Shown: positions 6,811 through 14,237, counted from the first letter of the stretch. The stretch: DNA of 24,203 nt from JAWXBR01 sp034440235 (GCA_034440235.1 JAWXBR010000033.1:1-24203); one strand, 5' to 3'. Program-made: numbers and translations. Notes: generated from the sequence alone by a model not told the origin.

Positions 6811-7503
6811 ATGAAGCCATTCCTACTTCTTGTGCTGACGTTTTGCATTTCTACTAGCGCCTTAGCGCAGACGCTCATTCGTGCGAAGGATATTGGCGAG
6901 CGGGGGCTCGGTTCTCGAATCTTTGCAACTGGCACAGGCTCGTGGATAATGCTGAACAACCCAGGATTTGGCACAACCGAATACCTGAACCTCGATCGCG
7001 TAGGGTATGTGCACCAAGCAACTTCCTCCGACGATCTTGTTGTTGGTGCTATCAATGGTGGCTTGGCTGTCATACAAGGCACTTCCGTGCGCACATTCGC
7101 ACTCGTAGATTCCCTCACGAATACTGACGGCTCCGTCTACCCGTTTCGGGCCGACGTTTATGGTGTGGATTTCATCAATCGCGATACACTCCTCTGCAAC
7201 ACACAGAGCAGCATTTTTGTCATTCCACGCGCACTCCTCACTGCAACGTCCGGCGTACAAACCGAGCCCGGCATCATCATCGCTGGCACGCGCAACCAAC
7301 TTGCTAACATTGTTGACGGTCTCGCAGAGGTTGCTTGGAGTCTCTACGACAATACTGGCCGCAGCCTCCACAGTGGTACTCTCGCAATGGGTGAGCGCAC
7401 CCATCGATTGCCTCTTGAAGGGGTCTCGTCAGGGGTCTACCACCTTATATTGAACGCTCAAGGCAAAGAAGCACGTTCGGTGGAACTGCTCGTGACACAT
7501 TGA
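6811..7503 (+). CDS. Secreted protein with T9SS-type C-terminal sorting domain, 230 aa
   Basis: ATG at 6811 is preferred over an in-frame TTG at 6802, because it opens directly into a signal peptide, MKPFLLLVLTFCISTSALAQ, with cleavage after ALAQ. The middle (about 130 residues) looks like part of a beta-propeller or similar beta-rich domain: DDLVVGAINGGLAVIQG, then TLLCNTQSSIFVIP. The last 60 residues follow the T9SS type A pattern: AEVAWSLYDNTGRSLHSG, a polar loop, LPLEGVSSGVYHLILNAQ, and a closing strand SVELLVTH. It should be exported across the outer membrane by T9SS. At 230 residues it is short for such a cargo, and the join before the sorting domain (TATSGVQTEPGIIIAGTRNQ) is abrupt. 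An internal deletion is possible. Function is unknown. Confidence 0.82.
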   Translation: MKPFLLLVLTFCISTSALAQTLIRAKDIGERGLGSRIFATGTGSWIMLNNPGFGTTEYLNLDRVGYVHQATSSDDLVVGAINGGLAVIQGTSVRTFALVDSLTNTDGSVYPFRADVYGVDFINRDTLLCNTQSSIFVIPRALLTATSGVQTEPGIIIAGTRNQLANIVDGLAEVAWSLYDNTGRSLHSGTLAMGERTHRLPLEGVSSGVYHLILNAQGKEARSVELLVTH

Positions 7504-7529
7504 ATGGTGGTTGGTTCTCATCAGCTCTA

Positions 7530-7658
7530 CGGTTCGGACAGTACTCCTGCACGTTCTGTGCGAAAACATAGTTGGTAACAACGCCGAAACAGTTTGTTTG
7601 CCCAAATTGCGGCACGAAAGAGAGCATTAAGTCTGAGAACTGGGTCAGGGCGAAATAA
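7530..7658 (+). pseudogene. Zinc-ribbon-like fragment with in-frame UAG
   Basis: Between the T9SS cargo gene and the nuclease-like gene, one frame reads RFGQYSCTFCAKT, a TAG at 7569-7571, then LVTTPKQFVCPNCGTKESIK and SENWVRAK before TAA at 7656-7658. The two C-x-x-C pairs (CTFC and CPNC) are spaced as in a small zinc ribbon, and they fall on either side of the stop codon in the same frame. No ATG start precedes them. This looks like a decayed zinc-ribbon protein or domain. The evidence is only the cysteine pattern. Confidence 0.35.
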
Positions 7659-7696
7659 CGCAAACCAACACAAAGCCACACCAAGGATTTAATCCG

Positions 7697-8749
7697 ATGA
7701 GTTCATTACTCGGACAATTCTATACAAGAATAAGAGGCTCACAAGAAGATATAGCATCTGAAGGTTTGGCCTATATCCTGCAACGATCTCCAGCATCAAG
7801 ACTTGCGCTCAATAGATTAATCAAGAGTGACTGCAGCTTGGAGTTTGACGATTTAACCTACACGACACAAAACATCGGTGACAAATTGGAACGACCCGAC
7901 GTCTCGGGTTCTAACGCGGGTGGCACAGAAGTTTTAATTATAGAGGCAAAATTTTGGGCAGCACTTACAGATAACCAGCCCCTAGTTTATTTATCGAGGC
8001 TTGGGAGCAACTCCATGCTGATGTTCGTTTGCCCAACCCTAAGAGTAAGGCCAGTGTTTGACGAAATTCACAAAAGAATTCAGTCAGCCAGTCTGAATTA
8101 CGCAGTAAAACCAGAAAACCATTCCATTTCTTTTGATGGGAACAAACATCTCATCGTAAAAACATGGAATGAAATACTAAATACAATTAGAACACAATTG
8201 ATTCAAGAGAATGATAGTGTGCTACTTTCTGACGTTAATCAAATTATTGGACTATGTGAAGCTATAGATAGCAATTCGTTTCAACCCTTTCAGACTGAGG
8301 AATTTGCTCCACGCGTTGCAAAGAGAATCAATTCCTACAATGATTTGATTGATAAAGTCGTTGACGAACTGAAGAAGAGAAATTTAGCAGACACCCAGAG
8401 CCTCAATGCAACGCCACAAAGGAATGGTTATACCAGATATTTTAGAATGGCATCTTTGGGGTTTTCTCTAAGCGTTAGATTTGACCTGTGGGAAAGGTAT
8501 GCCGACACTCCATTTTGGCTAAACATAAAAGATCAGTTAGACGGTAGTGTTTGGGTGATGACCGACAGTTTTAAGTTGAAAATGAAGACTACCCTTGCCA
8601 AGTTATCAGTCAATATCTATGAGAGAACCAGGGGCGAGTTGATGATACCTCTGTTCCCCTTGATGGACAAAACCGAGGATGTAGTTGTCAGTGAAATATC
8701 AGACCAAATACTCAAATTGGTACGTCACTTATCGGTCAATGTCGAGTAA
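7697..8749 (+). CDS. PD-(D/E)XK nuclease-like protein, 350 aa
   Basis: The likely nuclease core is at residues 65-95: ERPDVSG with D68, then TEVLIIEAKF with E83 and K85, then a polar DNQPLVYL with Q94. This order (D, then E-x-K, then Q in the next helix) is the PD-(D/E)XK signature of restriction-type nucleases. The N-terminal part is helical (LGQFYTRIRGSQEDIASEGL). The C-terminal half has a second alpha/beta domain (GYTRYFRMASLGFSLSVRF, DTPFWLNIKD) of unknown role. There is no signal peptide, so it acts in the cytoplasm. The gene is visibly more AT-rich than its neighbours, consistent with horizontal transfer. No methyltransferase, helicase or transposase lies nearby, so a classical restriction-modification system is not supported. 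A stand-alone defence nuclease is plausible but inferred. Confidence 0.72.
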   Translation: MSSLLGQFYTRIRGSQEDIASEGLAYILQRSPASRLALNRLIKSDCSLEFDDLTYTTQNIGDKLERPDVSGSNAGGTEVLIIEAKFWAALTDNQPLVYLSRLGSNSMLMFVCPTLRVRPVFDEIHKRIQSASLNYAVKPENHSISFDGNKHLIVKTWNEILNTIRTQLIQENDSVLLSDVNQIIGLCEAIDSNSFQPFQTEEFAPRVAKRINSYNDLIDKVVDELKKRNLADTQSLNATPQRNGYTRYFRMASLGFSLSVRFDLWERYADTPFWLNIKDQLDGSVWVMTDSFKLKMKTTLAKLSVNIYERTRGELMIPLFPLMDKTEDVVVSEISDQILKLVRHLSVNVE

Positions 8750-8755
8750 GTGACG
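8723..8755. repeat. Inverted repeat spanning the nuclease stop codon
   Basis: CGTCACTTA (8723-8731) and TAAGTGACG (8747-8755) are perfect 9-base inverted repeats separated by 15 bases. The right arm begins with the TAA stop codon. It could fold as an mRNA hairpin at the end of the gene. There is no following T-tract, so termination is uncertain. Confidence 0.5.
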
Positions 8756-8791
8756 CAATGAGCAAAAAACAGATCGTCGAAACCTACATCC

Positions 8792-9265
8792 ATGAGAGAT
8801 AAACGTTTTGTTGCCGAACACCGCGGAGGATCGCTAACAAAGGATCAGCACCGTCTGCTAGTGCAATGGGCAAGAAAATGTTCAGAGCACGTGATGTTAC
8901 TAATTACAACATCCGTCGACCCGCGTCTCACACAAGCACTACACGTATCCGAAGAGTGGGAGAACGGCGACAACACAGTTGGCGCTGCAAGGGAGGCATC
9001 GGTTGATGCGATTGCATTGGCAAGGGCCTATACGAACCCAATAGACATAGCCGTAGCCCGCTCTGTCGGCCACGCCGTTGCAACTGTGCATATGTCCGAC
9101 CACTGCCTACACGCAGCCGTGTATGGGCTGAAAGCCGTCCAGCTCGCAGGCAGGTCAGTTGACGACGAAATCGAATGGCAACACGCCCATGTCCCCGAGG
9201 AAGTGCGGGATCTTGTCTTCGAGACGATGCCGGCGAAAGAGGAAAGCATTAAAAAAGGGAGCTAA
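8792..9265 (+). CDS. Imm-5-like putative immunity protein, 157 aa
   Basis: The sequence fits, from memory, the family annotated as putative immunity protein (Imm-5-like). The opening is RFVAEHRGGSLTKDQHRLLV with QWARKCSEHV. A middle helix has the form W-E-N-G-D-N-T-V-G-A-A-R-E-A, and the best conserved segment is ARSVGHAVATVHMSDHCLHA with AVYGLKAV. The end has W-Q-H-A-H-V-P-E-E-V-R-D-L-V. It is all helical, cytoplasmic and of usual family length. No partner toxin is recognisable next to it; the upstream nuclease-like gene is the only candidate and the link is speculative. The following gene begins 3 bases after its stop, so translation may be coupled. Immunity function is inferred from family naming, not from anything shown here. 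Confidence 0.7.
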   Translation: MRDKRFVAEHRGGSLTKDQHRLLVQWARKCSEHVMLLITTSVDPRLTQALHVSEEWENGDNTVGAAREASVDAIALARAYTNPIDIAVARSVGHAVATVHMSDHCLHAAVYGLKAVQLAGRSVDDEIEWQHAHVPEEVRDLVFETMPAKEESIKKGS

Positions 9266-9268
9266 TAC

Positions 9269-10120
9269 ATGAAAATATTTGTGGTTCTTGCTTTTGCCGT
9301 CACATGCGTTCAAGCCCAGTCGGAGTTGAAATTCGACAAACCAAGTAAGCTGTGTGAAGACCGCTGGGTTGCATCGCTCACGGACAGTGCGGATGGCTCG
9401 TACACATACGGCTTCATCTATCTAGATAAGAAGGCAGGCTTTACGATTGATGTCAAAGGAGCGTTCAAGATCTTGCCATCCGGTGCCTATGTCACAGTTC
9501 CATCAGCATTTAAAGAAATGAAGGGATCCGTGAAAATGCGTTTGAAGCCCGACCGTGGTACTTTTGCAATCATCCCAACGAACAAGCTAACCGAGTTGGG
9601 AGTGCCGCCGGAGCCGATCTGGCTGAAAATCTATAGAGAGGACACAGTAGAGGTTAAGGACTTGTATGACTGGGGTTTTACATATAATGCTTACGAGCTT
9701 TGCTCGAAAGCGTTGAGGTATCTCGAAAAGGCATACTCACTTGAGCCCAAGTATAAGGGACTCGAGGTCGAGTTGGGATATTCATATAATTGTTTAGAAC
9801 ATTATGCAAAAGCCGCTGTTATACTCCAAGCAGCGTATGAAACGGATCAGACAAATGCGTACATCAACAAAGAGCTGATTTATTCGCAGTTAAAAGCTGG
9901 TCAGCTCGACCTAGGAGCAGAAAGCTGTAAACGTGCGCTCATTGTTTGCAAAGACACCACACACAACGCTGAGAACAGCTACAACGTCCTGTACGAATTC
10001 TACTTGAAGAAAGACATTCAGAACTTCGATGCGTGGAAGCCTGCAGCAAAACGTTGGAATTCAGCCAATAAAGATCGTATATATAGCATTGGCATAATGG
10101 AGATTGACCTGAAGAAGTGA
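9269..10120 (+). CDS. Secreted TPR protein, 283 aa
   Basis: A short signal peptide, MKIFVVLAFAVTCVQAQ, opens the protein. Residues 18-125 form a beta-rich region (DGSYTYGFIYLDKKAGFTID, PSGAYVTVPSAF) that could be a small carbohydrate- or peptide-binding fold. Residues 130-280 are tetratricopeptide-like helices: YELCSKALRYLEKAYSLEPK, then YNCLEHYAKAAVILQAAYET, and AGQLDLGAESCKRALIVCKD. TPR proteins act as binding scaffolds; the partner is not evident. It probably works in the periplasm. It is tightly packed with the immunity-like gene upstream (3-base gap) and the propeller gene downstream, so the three may share a transcript. Confidence 0.78.
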   Translation: MKIFVVLAFAVTCVQAQSELKFDKPSKLCEDRWVASLTDSADGSYTYGFIYLDKKAGFTIDVKGAFKILPSGAYVTVPSAFKEMKGSVKMRLKPDRGTFAIIPTNKLTELGVPPEPIWLKIYREDTVEVKDLYDWGFTYNAYELCSKALRYLEKAYSLEPKYKGLEVELGYSYNCLEHYAKAAVILQAAYETDQTNAYINKELIYSQLKAGQLDLGAESCKRALIVCKDTTHNAENSYNVLYEFYLKKDIQNFDAWKPAAKRWNSANKDRIYSIGIMEIDLKK

Positions 10121-10168
10121 GTGCGAATGTTCGACGTAATTAAATCAACGGGTATGGTTCAAGCAAAC

Positions 10169-12163
10169 ATGATCAAACTTTTCTTTACGGTCCTAGTGGT
10201 GCTTGTTACGACAACTGTAACCGGTCAGACTAGAGATCGTCGCGCAGAGGTAAGCTTCGATGGCAATCTGAAAGAAGTAGCTGTAACGCCGAGTGAAAAA
10301 ATATGGATTGTGACTTCAAATGGCAGTCTCTACTCTACCGAGAATATCGATTCGACCTGGCACTATAGGGCGCCAATTTTACTAAAGGACCCTCTCAATG
10401 ATTTTTCGGACCAATTCGAAAGACTATCGTTTTTCGATGACGACAACGCTATTGCCACCGGCTACATACAGGGCAAAGAGCGAGATCGCAACGGACTCTA
10501 TCGCACATCTGATGCGGGAAAGTCTTGGACTCTCGTAGAATTTGAAGGTGACTCGTGGATTTATTGTGCATTTGTGAATGCATCGGGAAGGGGCTGGATA
10601 GGGGGCTCCTCCGGCTCTATTTACTACACAGAAGATTTTGGCAAGACTTGGCGAAAGCTGGATTCACCTTACGACTCCACGACGAGGCTGCATTACATTC
10701 AAATGGTTGATAAGAACCACGGGATTTCTGGTGCGCTCGGAAATGAAATCCACACAACACATGACAACTGGAAAACAACTCGACGAATTGCCACACCTGT
10801 AGATCGGAACAAGTACACCGCCGAACGTGCAATGTTGGATGATCGCATCGAGAAAGTTCTGCTCTGGGATAAATATGTTGTAGTTAATCAAGGAGGACAC
10901 GTCTATTACTCGGACACTTCAGATATCGAATGGAAAGCCTTCCCGGTGCATCCTATCGATTTTGCATTGGATTCGTCGACAAACTATTTATTTGTTGTGA
11001 CCGACAGCTTTCAAGTGATTTCTTACTCGTCTCCCTTTCAGTATCAGACATTGACTAACGACAGGTTGAGACGAGATCCAGATGACATAAAGGTAGTGAA
11101 CCGGGCGCTGTTTGTTGGTTACCATAATGGTGACGTTGCAAAGGTTACTGCAAGCCGTCTAGTAGAGGTAATGCCATTCACAAAAGACAGCGCCATTGTA
11201 GAACCGACGCTTGTTCGACAAGGCACCACGCTGAAGTGGGGCATTAGTGGAAACAATGTTTACCTGTCGTCCAACACCGAACCGGATTGGTATCGAGAGC
11301 ACGTATTAAACATTAACGTCGATGACTTCCGCCTCGAAAGTGACAGCGTTGCGGTCTTGCGAGATCATCAAAACAACCACTATCTGTATTCACTACGCGG
11401 ACATACGATTAGCAACTATGTGCCTGCGAGTCCACTGTCTGTATTCATGAGTTGTCCGGTAAAGCTACTTTCAATGAACGTGGGCACACGCGGCTGCTTC
11501 CACGGTAGCAGGAGTGAATTCCAATATCATCCTGTTTCTACCGAGTCGCTTGGCATACTAAAGTATGCTACTATCGAAGACAACCACGAGAAAAATGTCC
11601 CGTATAAAAACACGATAAGCATCTCAAGGCTCCAAAAGGAGTTAACAATCGCCAACGCAGGACCTGGTGCAATCCCACCACTATCCGCCTTTCGCATTAC
11701 TAAGCAGGATAAGAAATCGTATTTGCGGATGGTAAGCAGGTGGAATGACGGAGACGCTGTTACTAGCGATCAAGGTCTAAAGCGCAGAGACATTCTATTT
11801 TATAGGTCTGTGCCATCCTTGCTTGACACTTTAAGAGATGAAGTCGTGAATTATATCCTATCAGAGACCACGAGTGTATTTAGTACGACGCGAAACTGGA
11901 TTGTAATTCATCTGGTTAACAGGAACGACGACACTCTTAAAATCTCGAGATACTATTACACGATTGTTCCTTGGCTTCTGCCATGGGAGTTCGAATACAA
12001 GGGGCAGCGATTTAACTGCTACAATGTTGAGTTCTCGCGATTAGTGCGATCTATGCTGCCAGAAGATTTCTTTGAACTCGAGGCGTTTGACAACAAGTAT
12101 CTGATTTTGGACGTTGCCAACTACTTATACTTTCAGAAAAGAAAGAGGTCTGGGAACAAGTGA
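10169..12163 (+). CDS. Secreted BNR/Ycf48-like beta-propeller protein, 664 aa
   Basis: The open frame begins at a GTG (10121) directly after the previous stop, but ATG at 10169 opens straight into a signal peptide, MIKLFFTVLVVLVTTTVTGQ, and is the better start. The N-terminal 200 residues are a sialidase-like propeller with repeated Asp-boxes: YRTSDAGKSWTLVEF (about 111-125), YYTEDFGKTWRKL (about 152-164), and a weaker THDNWKTT. Between them are glycine-rich strands such as GWIGGSSGSIYY. The middle and C-terminal parts are less repetitive; the end (NKYLILDVANYLYFQKRKR) is not a T9SS domain. It is probably periplasmic or surface-exposed. Function is unknown. The family includes assembly factors and glycosidases, and no catalytic residues can be assigned. 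Confidence 0.8.
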   Translation: MIKLFFTVLVVLVTTTVTGQTRDRRAEVSFDGNLKEVAVTPSEKIWIVTSNGSLYSTENIDSTWHYRAPILLKDPLNDFSDQFERLSFFDDDNAIATGYIQGKERDRNGLYRTSDAGKSWTLVEFEGDSWIYCAFVNASGRGWIGGSSGSIYYTEDFGKTWRKLDSPYDSTTRLHYIQMVDKNHGISGALGNEIHTTHDNWKTTRRIATPVDRNKYTAERAMLDDRIEKVLLWDKYVVVNQGGHVYYSDTSDIEWKAFPVHPIDFALDSSTNYLFVVTDSFQVISYSSPFQYQTLTNDRLRRDPDDIKVVNRALFVGYHNGDVAKVTASRLVEVMPFTKDSAIVEPTLVRQGTTLKWGISGNNVYLSSNTEPDWYREHVLNINVDDFRLESDSVAVLRDHQNNHYLYSLRGHTISNYVPASPLSVFMSCPVKLLSMNVGTRGCFHGSRSEFQYHPVSTESLGILKYATIEDNHEKNVPYKNTISISRLQKELTIANAGPGAIPPLSAFRITKQDKKSYLRMVSRWNDGDAVTSDQGLKRRDILFYRSVPSLLDTLRDEVVNYILSETTSVFSTTRNWIVIHLVNRNDDTLKISRYYYTIVPWLLPWEFEYKGQRFNCYNVEFSRLVRSMLPEDFFELEAFDNKYLILDVANYLYFQKRKRSGNK

Positions 12164-12195
12164 TTAAGCCCCCTAACCCTGTGCCCCTTAACGAG

Positions 12196-12227
12196 TTTGC
12201 AGATTACCCGCCTGACCCCTATATTTG
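12196..12227 (+). promoter_or_regulatory. Bacteroidota-type promoter of the rpmE-rpsR operon
   Basis: TTTG at 12196-12199 and TATATTTG at 12220-12227 are separated by 20 bases. This is the -33/-7 layout known for Bacteroidota housekeeping sigma factor (TTTG, 19-21 bases, TAnnTTTG). A start site near 12234 would give a leader of about 32 bases before the ATG at 12266. The 14-base string GACCCCTATATTTG also occurs before tRNA-Gln. Confidence 0.72.
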
Positions 12228-12265
12228 TTGTTCTGTACAATCCCCTCCGATCCTAAGAGGCCGTC

Positions 12266-12439
12266 ATGGCAAAAGCACAATCATTCGGCGATAAGACCAA
12301 GAAGAAGTCGGGTCCAACCAAGATTAGCGTCAAGGTTATCAAGGCTTTCCGTTCAGAAAAGGGCACCATTAAGTTTATGGAGCGCTTTGTGAAGGTGGAC
12401 GAAATTGGTCAGGTCGACAAACTCGAGATTACACGATAA
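12266..12439 (+). CDS. Small basic protein of the ribosomal operon, DUF4295-like, 57 aa
   Basis: This short gene is first in the operon: MAKAQSFGDKTKKKSGPTKI, then SVKVIKAFRSEKGTIKFMER and FVKVDEIGQVDKLEITR. It is strongly basic at the N-terminus. The core K-V-I-K-x-x-x-S-x-K-G-x-x-x-F-x-E recalls the roughly 50-residue DUF4295 proteins that sit next to ribosomal protein genes in Bacteroidota. A ribosome-associated role is inferred from that and from the neighbours rpmE and rpsR, which follow within 20 and 4 bases. No catalytic motif is present, and the family assignment is from memory. Confidence 0.72.
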   Translation: MAKAQSFGDKTKKKSGPTKISVKVIKAFRSEKGTIKFMERFVKVDEIGQVDKLEITR

Positions 12440-12458
12440 AACGCACAAGGTAAAAGCG

Positions 12459-12728
12459 ATGAAGAAGGGCATACACCCAGCATACAAGACCATCGATATC
12501 GTAATGACCGATGGCTCTACGTTCAAGACCCGCTCGTGCTACAAGGGCGAGAAGATGGTTCTTGAAATTGATTCGAAGTCGCACCCGTTTTATACCGGCA
12601 AGCAAATGCTTCTCGATACTGCGGGACGTGTTGACCGATTCAATAAGCGCATGGAAAAAACAATGGCCGTGAAAGAAACAACAAAGGCCGTTAAAGATGC
12701 AAAAGACGCGAAGGGACCAAAGAAGTAA
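12459..12728 (+). CDS. rpmE: 50S ribosomal protein L31, zinc-free (C-) form, 89 aa
   Basis: The start MKKGIHPAYK is the standard L31 opening, so ATG 12459 is chosen over an in-frame upstream position at 12405. Landmarks are DGSTFKTRS and the highly conserved SHPFYTGKQMLLDTAGRVDRF. All four zinc-binding cysteines of the C+ form are missing: the first pair region reads IVMTDGS, and the usual C-S-K-C-H-P reads DSKSHP. It is therefore a C- type L31. After residue 68 there is a lysine/alanine-rich tail (AVKETTKAVKDAKDAKGPKK) beyond the usual end. L31 sits at the central protuberance and bridges the subunits. It is between the DUF4295-like gene and rpsR. Confidence 0.92.
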   Translation: MKKGIHPAYKTIDIVMTDGSTFKTRSCYKGEKMVLEIDSKSHPFYTGKQMLLDTAGRVDRFNKRMEKTMAVKETTKAVKDAKDAKGPKK

Positions 12729-12731
12729 CCT

Positions 12732-13043
12732 ATGAGACCAGCAGCACCACCCTCGAACGACCGTGACCGCGGTAATGCGAACGCGAATAATCCGAACACG
12801 ATTAACTCGCCATTCCGCCAAAAACGCAACCAACCAAAGAAGCGCACAAACCCGCTCAAGAAATCGCGTCTGATTGATTACCTCGATCCGAAATTTCTTG
12901 GCCGCTTCACAAACGACCAAGGCAAGATCTTGCCGCGTCGCATCACGGGCGTAACAGCCCTTCAGCAACGTCGCCTGTCACGCGCAATCAAGTTTGCACG
13001 TCACCTGTCTCTGTTGCCATTCGTCGCACAAGACACACGATAA
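12732..13043 (+). CDS. rpsR: 30S ribosomal protein S18, 103 aa
   Basis: The conserved S18 core occupies residues 45-98: LIDYLDPKFLGRFTNDQGKI, then LPRRITGVTALQQRRLSRAI with KFARHLSLLPF. The first 35 residues are an extended polar, asparagine-rich tail (NDRDRGNANANNPNTINSP) before the basic KKRTNPLKKSR. S18 binds the platform of the small subunit with S6. It starts 4 bases after rpmE, in one operon. The usual partners rpsF and rplI are not adjacent. No C-x-x-C zinc motif is present. Confidence 0.93.
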   Translation: MRPAAPPSNDRDRGNANANNPNTINSPFRQKRNQPKKRTNPLKKSRLIDYLDPKFLGRFTNDQGKILPRRITGVTALQQRRLSRAIKFARHLSLLPFVAQDTR

Positions 13044-13056
13044 TTCGCGAAAGATT

Positions 13057-13130
13057 AGGTAAGCAGAGGTAAGCAGAGGTTTGCAGAGGTTTCCGAAGAG
13101 GTTTGCAGAGGTTTCCGAAGAGGTTTGCGA
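13057..13130. repeat. Tandem repeat of 10- and 12-base units ending in hairpin copy 3
   Basis: Just after rpsR the bases read AGGTAAGCAG twice, then AGGTTTGCAG and AGGTTTCCGAAG alternating twice (22-base period), then AGGTTTGCGA. The last unit also forms the left arm of the hairpin at 13122-13147. The 12-base units contain CCGAAGAGG, the same GAAGA loop with C/G closure seen in the hairpin family. No gene overlaps it. Confidence 0.75.
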
Positions 13131-13147
13131 AAAGCAAACCAAACCAC
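13122..13147 (+). repeat. GG-stem/GAAAA-loop/AAACCAC hairpin element, copy 3
   Basis: GGTTTGC (13122-13128), GAAAA (13129-13133) and GCAAACC (13134-13140) form a perfect 7-bp hairpin, followed by AAACCAC (13141-13147). Stem length, loop length and tail are the same as in copy 1 at 5040, but the stem sequence differs. It lies between rpsR and the terminator at 13166. Confidence 0.75.
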
Positions 13148-13165
13148 TCCCGCTCTAATAATTAT

Positions 13166-13203
13166 AAAAGCCGATCTCCCATAAGAGGTCGGCTTTTTCT
13201 TTT
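13166..13203 (+). terminator. Bidirectional intrinsic terminator between convergent genes
   Basis: AAAAGCCGATCTC (13166-13178) pairs with GAGGTCGGCTTTT (13185-13197), giving a 13-bp stem with one G-T pair and a 6-base loop. It is followed by T-rich sequence on plus (to 13203) and by TTTTATAATT on minus. It can end both the rpmE-rpsR operon and the Fe-S protein gene, whose stop is at 13216-13218. Confidence 0.88.
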
Positions 13204-13215
13204 GCGGACGTGCAC

Positions 13216-14217
13216 TTACCGATGGTATGGCGACTTCTCGTCCCGTCTTAATTTCGGATAGTAATGTTTGTTAGTATCGGCGACAACGTCGGAGGCTGGG
13301 GGGATGGAGGCAAAGGGGACAGCAGGGTAGGGTCCGATCGTGCCGTCGTCCATGAGGGCCCACTTTTTGTGCTCATAGGCGCACACGGCAAGACAGGCGG
13401 AGCAGTAATTGCGGCGGGCGAAGTAGGGGAAGCATTTGCCGGTGTCGACGAGATACCGTTCCTTGCCGATGGGGTCGAGTGAGGCGTGAGGGTCGCGGGA
13501 GTCGGGGATGGCGTCGGCCGGACAAAATATTCTGCAGGCCTGGCACTTGTCGCAGAAGGCTGCAATGCCTGCGTCGAGGGGAGAGTCGACGGCAAGCGGT
13601 AGGTCGGTGAGGATGGAACCGATGCGGAATAACGGACCGAATGTTGGGTTGATGATGCTCCCGTGACGTCCGAGTTCGCCGAAGCCAGCTTTCAGTGCAA
13701 GCGGTACATGCAACACAGAACTGTCACCCAATGGATGTTCGACGCGACACGCTATGCCCATTGCACGCAAGTCATCGGCAACGGCAATGACACTTTCACC
13801 CAGTGTGTGATAGATGCGCAGACATTCGACTGCTGCGTCCTCCGATGGCACTTCAACGAACGACGCGTACTGCATGCGCATGCCCATAACAATTGCATAA
13901 CGCTCGGTTACCGTGCGGTCTTTGTAGACGTCGGTTGGTTCGATGGCACAAATGCCCACGATGTCGGCACCATGGCCGAAGGCCAGCCCCTTAACGAATG
14001 CGCTTGCTTCTGCATCACTGGCAAATGTGGTTTGCACGTCTTCGACGTGCCCTTCGAAGCGCGGATACTGCTCGTTCTGAATGCGCGACATCCATGTGTC
14101 GGCTTCGGGGATGTCTATAGTGCGTCCGCCCACGCCTTCATACCACTCCTGCCACGCAAAGGGAGGGGGCGAAGAGGGGGCGCCTTCGATTACGGTGAGA
14201 GGAACGTAGGTATTCAC
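13216..14217 (-). CDS. QueG/reductive-dehalogenase-like double [4Fe-4S] protein, 333 aa
   Basis: Two cysteine sets are clear: C222, C225, C228 and C232 (CDKCQACRIFC), and C262, C272, C275 and C279 (KCFPYFARRNYCSACLAVC). These are enough for two [4Fe-4S] clusters. Upstream, AGFGELGRHGSIINPTFGP and RIGSILTDLPL match the segment preceding the clusters in epoxyqueuosine reductase and reductive dehalogenase catalytic subunits. Those enzymes use a corrinoid; the segment that binds it is not identifiable here. The N-terminus has no twin-arginine signal, so the protein is probably cytoplasmic and closer to QueG-like 4Fe-4S double cluster proteins than to true respiratory dehalogenases. Substrate unknown. 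It is preceded on its strand by a 13-bp tandem array and ends at a shared terminator. Confidence 0.83.
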   Translation of the reverse strand: MNTYVPLTVIEGAPSSPPPFAWQEWYEGVGGRTIDIPEADTWMSRIQNEQYPRFEGHVEDVQTTFASDAEASAFVKGLAFGHGADIVGICAIEPTDVYKDRTVTERYAIVMGMRMQYASFVEVPSEDAAVECLRIYHTLGESVIAVADDLRAMGIACRVEHPLGDSSVLHVPLALKAGFGELGRHGSIINPTFGPLFRIGSILTDLPLAVDSPLDAGIAAFCDKCQACRIFCPADAIPDSRDPHASLDPIGKERYLVDTGKCFPYFARRNYCSACLAVCAYEHKKWALMDDGTIGPYPAVPFASIPPASDVVADTNKHYYPKLRRDEKSPYHR

Positions 14218-14237
14218 TAAAGCAGTTTACTTACAAG

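Noticed and set aside
1793..7571. Alternative genetic code reading UAA or UAG as sense
   Set aside because: All housekeeping genes here end cleanly at TAA, TAG or TGA at family-typical lengths; the in-frame stops occur only in decayed-looking short genes.
7697..8749. Type II restriction-modification system
   Set aside because: No methyltransferase or specificity subunit lies on either side.
12429..12968. 179-codon minus-strand frame across rpmE and rpsR
   Set aside because: Antisense shadow of two certain ribosomal protein genes.
13216..14217. True respiratory reductive dehalogenase
   Set aside because: No twin-arginine signal and no membrane anchor gene nearby; QueG-like double cluster proteins fit better.
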